From JBEGQX01 sp041180805 (GTDB taxonomy: Bacteria; Planctomycetota; Planctomycetia; Gemmatales; Gemmataceae), in the NCBI GenBank assembly GCA_041180805.1, contig JBEGQX010000058.1, forward strand, positions 1-5,608: DNA of 5,608 nucleotides, written 5' to 3'. Both the position numbers and the translations under genes were made by a program. The notes below the pieces were generated by a model. That model had not been told where the DNA came from. It worked only from the letters and a program-made list of their open reading frames with translations, and made no database searches. This document shows positions 1-5,608 of the stretch, one piece after another (positions within the stretch are counted from its first letter, which is position 1; the number at the start of each line of letters is the position of its first letter).

Positions 1-2469
1 AAAGCAATCAAAGGCAACTCTTTTCTCACCATCGGTGGAAACAACCTTGGTGTGAATCAAGTTCTTGCCGAAGAATGTTCCTTTGAGAAGTTCCTCAGAC
101 AAAGGATCCTCAAGATAATGCTCAATTGCCCTGCGAAGAGGTCTTGCGCCAAAGTCTAGGCTGGTACCTTTTTCAATGAGGAGTTCCCGAGCATCATCTG
201 AAAGAACAAGCTTAAGACCCTTTTCCTTGAGTCTCTTGAATACTTTCGCAAGTTCGATTTCGATAATATTTGAAATGTTTTCCTTGGTAAGAGGTCTGAA
301 GACAATGATGTCATCGACCCGGTTAAGAAATTCGGGTCTGAAGTTGTTTTCCATGGCAACTTTTACGGTATCTTTCATTTTCGCATAATTGGCTTGTTCG
401 TCCTTGCGATTATGAAAACCATAGCCACCAACCTTACCGGTAATTTCAGCGGCACCAATATTCGTTGTCATGATGATTATGGTGTTTTTGAAATCGATGG
501 TGCGTCCCACATTGTCAGTAAGGCGACCTTCTTCCATGATTTGCAAAAGCATATTCCATACTTCAGGATGGGCTTTTTCGATTTCATCCAGCAATACAAC
601 GCTATAAGGTTTCCTTCGGATTTTTTCTGTTAGCTGTCCACCTTCTTCGTAGCCAACATAGCCAGGGGGAGCTCCAATAAGCCTGCTAACATTATGCTTT
701 TCGGAATACTCAGACATATCAATTTGAACTAAAGCGTTTTCGTCACCAAACATAAATGCCGCAAGCCGTTTGGCAAGCAAAGTTTTACCAACCCCGGTGG
801 GGCCAGCAAAAATAAAACTTCCGATAGGCCTTTTGGGATCTTTCAAACCCGCGCGGCTTTTCCTTACAGCCTTGGCAATCGTTTCAATTGCTTCATGCTG
901 ACTGACCACCTGCTTGTGAAGTTCTGTCTCCATGGCAAGCAATCTTTGAGTTTCATTATCCTCAAGGCGTTTAAGCGGAACTCCAGTAATCTTGCTGACA
1001 ACCTCGGCAATTACTTCCTCATCCACAACCCCATCCACTTCACGGGATTTATCTCGCCATTCCTTGGTGATCGATTCCTTCTTTTTCTTAAGCTTATCCG
1101 CTTGATCCCTTAGATGCGCGGCTTTTTCAAAATCCTGCTCAGCAACGGCAGATTCTTTTTCCTGATTAAGTTTTTCAATTTGCTGGTCAAGGTCCTTCAA
1201 ATCGGGTGGCCTTGTCATTGCCTTCAAACGAACCCTAGCACCGGCTTCATCAATCACATCAATTGCTTTGTCAGGCAGGCAACGGCCACTGATGTAACGG
1301 TCGGATAATTCCACGGCACTTGCTAGCGCCTCGTCCTTAATTTGAACGCGGTGATGGGCTTCATACCGATCCCGCAACCCCTTGAGGATTTCAACCGCCT
1401 CCTCCTTGGATGGGGGATTAACGATAATCTGCTGGAATCTTCTTTCAAGGGCATTGTCTTTTTCAATGTACTTGCGATATTCGTCAAGCGTGGTTGCACC
1501 TATACACTGGATTTCACCACGGGAAAGAGCAGGTTTCAGCACGTTAGATGCATCAATGGCGCCCTCGGCCCCTCCAGCACCAACCAAAGTATGCAACTCA
1601 TCGATGAAAAGAATTGTATTTTTGGCGCGCCTAACTTCATTCATAACAGCCTTGATACGCTCTTCGAACTGACCACGATATTTGGTACCGGCGACCATCA
1701 TTGCCAAATCCAGAACCACAATTCTCTTATCTCGCAAAAGTTCCGGAACATTACCATCCACTACAAGCTGGGCCAAACCTTCAACGATCGCAGTTTTTCC
1801 TACACCGGCTTCGCCGAGGAGAACAGGATTATTTTTGGTTCTACGGCTCAAAATCTGGACAACTCTCTCAATTTCATTTGATCTGCCAATCACAGGGTCA
1901 AGTTTTCCCTGTTTGGCCAGCTCGGTCAAATCGCGACCAAAGCTATCAAGTGCTGGAGTTTTTGACTTGCCTCTAGTGGCTTGTCTTTCGCCACCACCAC
2001 TGCTTCCACTTCCACTTTCTTCGGTGGCCATGTTATGCCCCAGCAAGTTAAGTACTTCTTCCCTAACATCCTCCAATTTCAGCCCTAAATTCATTAGAAC
2101 CTGGGCCGCCACTCCCTCCTGCTCACGCAGAAGTCCCAAAAGCAAATGCTCTGTTCCAACATAGTTGTGGTTCAGATTTCTAGCTTCTTCGATGGAGTAG
2201 TCAATAACTTTCTTGGCCCGTGGTGTCTGGGGCAGCTTGCCCATAGTGACCATATCCGGACCAGATTGGACAATTTTTTCAACTTCGAGTCGTATTTTTC
2301 GAAGGTCAATATCAAGGTTTTTCAGAACATTGGCTGCAACGCCGGAGCCTTCTTTCACCAACCCCAGCAATATATGCTCGGTGCCGATGTATTCATGGTT
2401 GAATCTTTGGGCTTCCTGATTGGCAAGCTGCATTACTTTACGGGCGCGATCTGTGAATCTTTCGTACAT
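1..2469 (-). CDS. clpC: ATP-dependent Clp protease ATP-binding subunit ClpC (C-terminus cut by window edge)
   Basis: Hsp100/Clp AAA+ unfoldase that threads substrates into the ClpP protease in the cytoplasm. One frame is open for 823 codons from ATG at 2469 to base 1. Domains in order: double Clp-N repeat (about 1-140) with both TEH glutamates (E31, E107), which bind phosphoarginine in Bacillus ClpC; a Gly/Ser-rich linker (about 143-155); D1 with Walker A GEAGVGKT 219-226, pore loop KYRG 263-266 and Walker B DE 290-291; a middle coiled-coil with a UVR-like motif (about 420-475; F447, R454, D455, the positions holding the resting state in Staphylococcus ClpC); D2 with Walker A GPTGVGKT 556-563, pore loop GYVGY 603-607 and Walker B DE 628-629; a ClpP-contact loop YGF 683-685; and sensor-2 GARP from 774. 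Bacillus ClpC has 810 residues, so probably only a short tail is missing. It lies downstream of mcsB, its expected functional partner. ClpA and ClpB are unlikely given the short UVR-type middle domain and the YGF loop. Confidence 0.97.
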   Translation of the reverse strand, partial: MYERFTDRARKVMQLANQEAQRFNHEYIGTEHILLGLVKEGSGVAANVLKNLDIDLRKIRLEVEKIVQSGPDMVTMGKLPQTPRAKKVIDYSIEEARNLNHNYVGTEHLLLGLLREQEGVAAQVLMNLGLKLEDVREEVLNLLGHNMATEESGSGSSGGGERQATRGKSKTPALDSFGRDLTELAKQGKLDPVIGRSNEIERVVQILSRRTKNNPVLLGEAGVGKTAIVEGLAQLVVDGNVPELLRDKRIVVLDLAMMVAGTKYRGQFEERIKAVMNEVRRAKNTILFIDELHTLVGAGGAEGAIDASNVLKPALSRGEIQCIGATTLDEYRKYIEKDNALERRFQQIIVNPPSKEEAVEILKGLRDRYEAHHRVQIKDEALASAVELSDRYISGRCLPDKAIDVIDEAGARVRLKAMTRPPDLKDLDQQIEKLNQEKESAVAEQDFEKAAHLRDQADKLKKKKESITKEWRDKSREVDGVVDEEVIAEVVSKITGVPLKRLEDNETQRLLAMETELHKQVVSQHEAIETIAKAVRKSRAGLKDPKRPIGSFIFAGPTGVGKTLLAKRLAAFMFGDENALVQIDMSEYSEKHNVSRLIGAPPGYVGYEEGGQLTEKIRRKPYSVVLLDEIEKAHPEVWNMLLQIMEEGRLTDNVGRTIDFKNTIIIMTTNIGAAEITGKVGGYGFHNRKDEQANYAKMKDTVKVAMENNFRPEFLNRVDDIIVFRPLTKENISNIIEIELAKVFKRLKEKGLKLVLSDDARELLIEKGTSLDFGARPLRRAIEHYLEDPLSEELLKGTFFGKNLIHTKVVSTDGEKRVAFDCF

Positions 2470-2475
2470 AATAAA

Positions 2476-2480
2476 CCTTT
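2476..2480 (-). promoter_or_regulatory. Ribosome binding site of clpC
   Basis: AAAGG on the minus strand lies six bases before the ATG at 2469-2467. It is a partial Shine-Dalgarno match with normal spacing. It supports this start, which also gives the conserved family N-terminus MYERFTDRA. Confidence 0.5.
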
Positions 2481-2573
2481 GTCCTACATTACTTTCCGTA
2501 ATATTATTCGACGCATAACATTACACTTTTCAATACATCAGGTCACCATCAAAATTTGCGGTGTTCTATTTTT

Positions 2574-2579
2574 ATTATA
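2574..2579 (-). promoter_or_regulatory. Candidate -10 box (TATAAT) for clpC
   Basis: A perfect TATAAT on the minus strand, about 105 bases before the clpC start. At 17-bp spacing the -35 position reads GCATTT, a poor match to TTGACA. A TG lies two bases upstream rather than the one base of an extended -10 element. In an AT-rich spacer this hexamer can occur by chance, so the call rests mainly on position. Confidence 0.25.
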
Positions 2580-2601
2580 GTCAGGAAAAGATCGATAAAT
2601 G

Positions 2602-2623
2602 CCCAAAGAATCAAAACCTTGGG
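2602..2623 (-). terminator. Weak stem-loop after the fusion gene, possible attenuator or partial terminator
   Basis: On the minus strand CCCAAGG pairs with CTTTGGG (7 bp including one G-U pair) around an 8-base loop. It begins 20 bases past the fusion gene stop codon. The stem is short and is not followed directly by a U run (a loose T-rich stretch comes about ten bases later), so strong intrinsic termination is unlikely. It might mark a processing point or partial attenuation between the fusion gene and clpC. Confidence 0.25.
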
Positions 2624-2639
2624 AAAAAAAGCTTTTTTT
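2624..2639. repeat. Perfect 16-bp palindrome A7-GC-T7
   Basis: AAAAAAAGCTTTTTTT is fully self-complementary and lies three bases after the fusion gene stop codon. It abuts the CCC/GGG stem-loop, so on the minus strand a T7 run precedes that hairpin. With only A-T pairs outside the central GC it would make a weak RNA hairpin. As DNA it is an A-tract/T-tract element that may be bent or melt easily. Function unknown. Confidence 0.45.
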
Positions 2640-2642
2640 AAA

Positions 2643-4538
2643 TCAAGAGGCAAATTCTCCGGGAGGAGGGACAAATTCTCTTCCTAAAAAAGTTTCCAAA
2701 GAATTGCCTTCCATCCTTATTTTAGCCAAATCCATATTCCCAACCCCTGAATTTGCGCATTTGAGAATATGGCTTATCTTGGCAGGGTCAAAACCCATCC
2801 ATCTGGCACAAGTCGCATCCACAGCAACAGGGTCACTTCCCATCACTAAAGCGTTCGGATTTACTTTCTCCCCGTACAATGGGCCATCCCCCTCCATCCC
2901 TGTCAAGGCATCAACAAGAACCAAATCCGCCTTTCTACAGGAATTAATATCACAAATACTATTGTCAATTCCTCTGAAATGAAGTTCGTTCTTCGGCCAT
3001 CCATAAGCCTGACCAGAAGCAATTCCAAAAAGGTTTTTTAATGAGAGCGTCACAGTAGCCCAATGGTGCGTCTTCAATTTGGGCATCGAAACCAAAACTT
3101 GGCTCTCATACGCCTTTTTGCTGAAATAAAGATTTTTAAAACCAGTGTGAAAACCCAGATTGGGAACAGAAATAACCTCATCAGTATTCAAATCAACAAA
3201 CTCAACCCCTAAATTTCGGAGAATAGCACCCAATCCACTGTCAGCGAGAACTGCTTCCATATTTCTCCGATGACCCGATCCCTCGCCCACTCTGACTATC
3301 GACGCTCCTTCCTTGATACATAGCTTTACCATCGCCTCCACAATGGCGGGATTGGTGTGGATAGGACGAGAAGGATGAATTTCAACCATATTTGGCTTTA
3401 AAAAGACAACTTTGCCTTTTAAAGGGACAGTTTCCCGAAATGGTTCGTATAGTTTTTGAACAACATCCTCGATACAAGATTGATTTTCTGAAATTTTAAT
3501 GGCGGATATCAAACTTTGTTCTGGAGCAGTAGATACTCCACCCAAACCTGCAATCAACCACCTTTTCAGAGTACTCTTAAACCTTTCAGCAATCCCCTCT
3601 TTGAAAGGCATAAATCTGGCTTTTTCAGAAAATGCCACGCTATCAGCTAATTTTTTAACCTCAAATGGATTGTGATCTTTCAGATTTTGCAGAATAAGAC
3701 CCAATGCCAGATCATTCACAGAAACATCATTAACGGAATTGCTTGATCTTTCATGGATCACCCACGGGATCGCTACATCGATTATTCCCGAGTATTGTCT
3801 GCTTTCATTCCAAAGACTTAAAGCAATGATTCCCCAAGCAACATCCTGAATATCATTACGCAGTTCTACTGTTTTGCTAATGTATTCCAGGGAATTGGAT
3901 ATTTGCTGATTTAGTGTCTCCCCCTGCAAGGCAATCAGAGTCATCGCTGATGGAATAGGAACGGGTTCAAGGCTTTTCCCCAAAACAACCTTGTTGCCAT
4001 AATTCGAACCCCCGCTATCAAGAATTCGATCCTTCAAAAACCGAATTCCCTGCCTGTATCTTTCATGGCCTAATAGGTTTGCAGCCTTAAGGGCAAGCAC
4101 CGCCCAACTTGTGGGCTCTACCCATGAAAAAGCCCCAACGGTCCAAGGCCATCCCACAATGGAAAGATCAATCCCTCGCCCGTGAATCTCCATGGCTTTG
4201 GGATTGGATGTTGTCATGCCGCTTATGGCTAAAACGGCACCAAGAATTCCAGGAATCTTGGCTGAAGGAATTTCCAATTGTTGCATGGTAAACAAGGTCA
4301 AAGCCGTTGGCCAAACTGCATCTCTAGGGCAATTTGGCTGTACCACAGTCCCTTGCGACGTAACTGATTTTTCAAGAAATTCCTGAACTACAATCAATTC
4401 TTCTTTTTTGAGGAAGGCTTTGGTGGCTAGCAATGCCAGACAGGTGGGCTCAATGGAAGAATATTGGCCTGATTTGTATCCCCAGCCACCATCTTTATTA
4501 ACCTTGCTGAGCAATTTTTCCAATAAAACATTGCTCAT
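2643..4538 (-). CDS. Prenyltransferase-like repeat / DUF362 fusion protein, function unknown
   Basis: A 631-residue protein of two parts. Residues about 1-290 carry alpha-alpha repeats like those of squalene cyclases and prenyltransferase beta subunits: DGGWGY (16-21) followed by EPTCLALLATKAF, then AVWPTALTLF (74-83), EPTSWAVLALKA (141-152), IPSAMTLIALQG (195-206) and DVAWGIIALSLW (232-243). No DxDD catalytic motif is visible. Residues about 374-600 match the DUF362 family: VFLKPNMV (378-385), VSMPKLKTHHW (483-493), the LSLKNLFG segment (498-505), DALTGMEGDGP (543-553) and GSDPVAVDAT (567-576). The ferredoxin-type cysteine clusters found in some DUF362 proteins are absent. A basic then hydrophobic segment (LKRWLIAGLGGVS, 324-336) lies between the domains. 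There is no N-terminal signal peptide, so a cytoplasmic location is likely. The start is fixed because an in-frame TGA lies one codon upstream. It sits 28 bp after mcsB and before clpC, suggesting co-transcription. The reaction or partner is not known, and a link to protein quality control is inferred from position only. Confidence 0.88.
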   Translation of the reverse strand: MSNVLLEKLLSKVNKDGGWGYKSGQYSSIEPTCLALLATKAFLKKEELIVVQEFLEKSVTSQGTVVQPNCPRDAVWPTALTLFTMQQLEIPSAKIPGILGAVLAISGMTTSNPKAMEIHGRGIDLSIVGWPWTVGAFSWVEPTSWAVLALKAANLLGHERYRQGIRFLKDRILDSGGSNYGNKVVLGKSLEPVPIPSAMTLIALQGETLNQQISNSLEYISKTVELRNDIQDVAWGIIALSLWNESRQYSGIIDVAIPWVIHERSSNSVNDVSVNDLALGLILQNLKDHNPFEVKKLADSVAFSEKARFMPFKEGIAERFKSTLKRWLIAGLGGVSTAPEQSLISAIKISENQSCIEDVVQKLYEPFRETVPLKGKVVFLKPNMVEIHPSRPIHTNPAIVEAMVKLCIKEGASIVRVGEGSGHRRNMEAVLADSGLGAILRNLGVEFVDLNTDEVISVPNLGFHTGFKNLYFSKKAYESQVLVSMPKLKTHHWATVTLSLKNLFGIASGQAYGWPKNELHFRGIDNSICDINSCRKADLVLVDALTGMEGDGPLYGEKVNPNALVMGSDPVAVDATCARWMGFDPAKISHILKCANSGVGNMDLAKIRMEGNSLETFLGREFVPPPGEFAS

Positions 4539-4544
4539 TTTTCA

Positions 4545-4550
4545 CTATCC
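4545..4550 (-). promoter_or_regulatory. Weak ribosome binding site of the fusion gene, with start-fixing stop
   Basis: GGATAG on the minus strand is six bases before the ATG at 4538-4536 and is only a partial Shine-Dalgarno match. An in-frame TGA at 4544-4542 leaves only one AAA codon before this ATG, so translation cannot begin further upstream. The mcsB stop is 28 bp away, close enough for translational coupling to help a weak site. Confidence 0.35.
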
Positions 4551-4566
4551 AATTGTTAGTGGGATG

Positions 4567-5608
4567 CTAATTGGTGGAAGATGTCAATTTGCTTCTAAGA
4601 AACCTGGCGCGCGCCGCATTTCTTTCTTCACCATCAAGGGTTGTTCCCACTAATTTTTGAAGGTGGGCTGGCTGAGTTTGGATAAAAAGGGAATTCACGG
4701 TATGAATGTCGACATCCTCAATCATTTTCAAATGGATACCCAGTCTTAAAAAAGACAAAAGCTCCATGGTTTCATCGGAGGTCATCATGGTTGCGGATCG
4801 CAAGGTGCCAAAGGCACGGGAAATTCTATCCAGTAATAGCTGGTGATTGTCTTTTCTCCAGGCCTCGCGAGCTTGCCTTTCGTATTCGAGTATCTGCGGA
4901 ATTACACTTTGAATTTCGGATAGGATAGAAGCTTCGCTTTTACCTAATGTGACTTGGTTTGAAATCTGGAAAAAGTGACCCGAAAACCTACTGCCTTCTC
5001 CATACAACCCACGATGGGTAAGGTTAATACGTTGTAAAGCCCTAAAAACCTTATCCAATTGCTTGGTAAAATCCAACGCAGGAAGATGCAACATAACACT
5101 TGCCCGCATACCAGTGCCAACATTAGTTGGACAAGCAGTCAAATAGCCAAAATCCTCATGAAAAGCATAAGGAAGTTTCGCCTCTAGGAAATCATCTAGA
5201 CCGTTGATTGATTCCCAAGCATCATCCAATGAAAACCCAGATCTCATAACTTGAAGTCGCAAATGGTCTTCTTCGTTTACCATGACGCTCATGGTTTCCT
5301 TAGTCCCAAGTGCCACTCCTCTGGGTCCCTCATTTCCCGCAAGCTCCCTGGAAATCAATTGCCTCTCAACCAAAAATTGCCTTTCAAGACTGGAAAGATT
5401 TCCAAGCGAAACGTAATTAAGTTTTTGATCCCCTTCGAAACTTTGAACTCTTTCTTTGATGACCGTTTCTATTTCGGCTTTTTGGTAATTATTTGCCCTG
5501 TTTGGGAATGGAAATGCAGCCAAATTCCGGGCAAGCCGAATTCTGGTTGAAATAACAATGTCTGAGTGGGGCCCGCTTCCCTTGAGCCATTCCCCGCAGC
5601 TTTTTGTC
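4567..5608 (-). CDS. mcsB: Protein arginine kinase McsB (N-terminus cut by window edge)
   Basis: A phosphagen-kinase-fold enzyme that phosphorylates arginine side chains on proteins, marking them for ClpC-ClpP. The frame stays open to the right edge, giving 346 codons and ending in TAG at 4569-4567. Numbered from the first whole codon, the visible motifs are SDIVISTRIRLARN (15-28; STRIR is an ATP-contact segment), NEEDHLR (111-117), CPTNVGTGMRAS (159-170), RGLYGE (199-204) and the QISNQ.TLGKSE stretch just after. The Bacillus protein has 363 residues, and aligning its conserved N-terminal Trp (W7 here) suggests about seven residues are missing. The C-terminal allosteric phosphoarginine-binding motif, RDxxRA in Bacillus, reads RNAARA (329-334), an Asp-to-Asn change. 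A TTG codon at 5523 lies inside the conserved N-terminal motif and is not the start. The expected activator gene mcsA would lie to the right, outside the window. Creatine or arginine phosphagen kinase is less likely given the clpC neighbour and the C-terminal domain. Confidence 0.96.
   Translation of the reverse strand, partial: TKSCGEWLKGSGPHSDIVISTRIRLARNLAAFPFPNRANNYQKAEIETVIKERVQSFEGDQKLNYVSLGNLSSLERQFLVERQLISRELAGNEGPRGVALGTKETMSVMVNEEDHLRLQVMRSGFSLDDAWESINGLDDFLEAKLPYAFHEDFGYLTACPTNVGTGMRASVMLHLPALDFTKQLDKVFRALQRINLTHRGLYGEGSRFSGHFFQISNQVTLGKSEASILSEIQSVIPQILEYERQAREAWRKDNHQLLLDRISRAFGTLRSATMMTSDETMELLSFLRLGIHLKMIEDVDIHTVNSLFIQTQPAHLQKLVGTTLDGEERNAARARFLRSKLTSSTN

Larger units (their letters stand above)
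2470..2642 (-). other. Intergenic region between the fusion gene and clpC
   Basis: This 173-bp AT-rich spacer is much longer than the 28-bp gap on the other side of the fusion gene. Read on the minus strand it holds an A7GCT7 palindrome, a 7-bp stem-loop, a TATAAT box and a weak ribosome binding site. I see no CtsR heptad repeat (GGTCAAA tandem) and no CIRCE inverted repeat (TTAGCACTC/GAGTGCTAA), the two classical heat-shock operators for clp genes in Firmicutes. The spacing suggests that clpC may have its own promoter, alone or in addition to read-through from mcsB. That is inference. Confidence 0.5.

Noticed and set aside
156..359. Minus-strand open frame of 67 codons in a different frame from clpC
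   Set aside because: It is inside the conserved ClpC D2 coding region and out of frame, with no family resemblance.
1080..1205. UVR-type motif that might suggest an mcsA fragment
   Set aside because: It is in frame within clpC and is the normal middle domain of ClpC (FEKAAxLRD), not a separate mcsA gene.
1342..1881. Plus-strand open frame of 179 codons
   Set aside because: It lies antisense to the conserved D1 part of clpC, its protein has no recognisable family features, and the minus-strand frame fully explains the sequence.
1682..2164. Plus-strand open frame of 160 codons rich in Ser and Pro
   Set aside because: It is antisense to the clpC N domain and linker. The Ser/Pro bias is what results from reading the complement of the Gly/Ser linker region.
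2530..2560. GGTGACC palindrome and a TTGAAAA stretch as a possible operator or heat-shock -35
   Set aside because: The 7-base palindrome is short, and no -10 partner lies at suitable spacing from TTGAAAA (the nearest TAATAT is 21 bases away). Neither matches CtsR, CIRCE or sigma-32 consensus well.
2599..2982. Plus-strand open frame of 127 codons
   Set aside because: It starts in the intergenic spacer but is mostly antisense to the DUF362 domain. There is no recognisable product and no clear ribosome binding site.
4606..4615. Perfect GC palindrome GGCGCGCGCC
   Set aside because: It falls within the McsB codons for Ala-Ala-Arg-Ala and is explained by the coding sequence, with no other sign of a site.
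5521..5523. TTG as a possible mcsB start
   Set aside because: The frame continues upstream through the conserved SDIVISTRIRLARN motif to the window edge, so the real start is outside.

Overview
The window is a piece of a bacterial chromosome with all genes on the minus strand, so transcription runs from right to left. The reading order is mcsB (protein arginine kinase, N-terminus cut by the right edge), then a 631-residue fusion of prenyltransferase/squalene-cyclase-type helical repeats with a DUF362 domain, then clpC (AAA+ unfoldase, last residues cut by the left edge). The ClpC N-terminus (MYERFTDRARK..., GPDMVTMGKLPQTPRAKK) is of the type I associate with Planctomycetota. Proteins with prenyltransferase-like repeats are also common in that phylum. 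Base composition is AT-leaning, so a low-GC planctomycete, possibly of the Gemmatales, is my best guess. This is recognition from memory, not a database result.

Layout: 5608-4567 is mcsB, which lacks only its first few codons. A 28-bp gap follows, then the fusion gene at 4538-2643. Next is a 173-bp intergenic stretch (2642-2470) with an A7GCT7 palindrome, a small hairpin and a TATAAT box. clpC runs from 2469 to the left edge with 823 codons visible. There are no tRNA or rRNA genes, CRISPR arrays, IS elements or plus-strand genes that I can support, and no gene-free stretch over 300 bp.

How the genes may work together: McsB phosphorylates arginines on damaged proteins, and ClpC recognises phosphoarginine through its N domain and feeds the substrate to ClpP. 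Both ClpC pocket glutamates (E31, E107) and the kinase core motifs are present, so the pathway looks functional. Two things stand out. The first is an unrecognised two-domain protein inserted between kinase and unfoldase, close enough to mcsB to be co-transcribed. The second is an Asp-to-Asn change in the McsB allosteric phosphoarginine-sensing motif (RNAARA instead of RDxxRA). The fusion protein is the best candidate here for something undescribed: it shows neither the catalytic residues of class II terpene cyclases nor iron-sulphur cysteine clusters, and its link to protein quality control rests on gene position alone.
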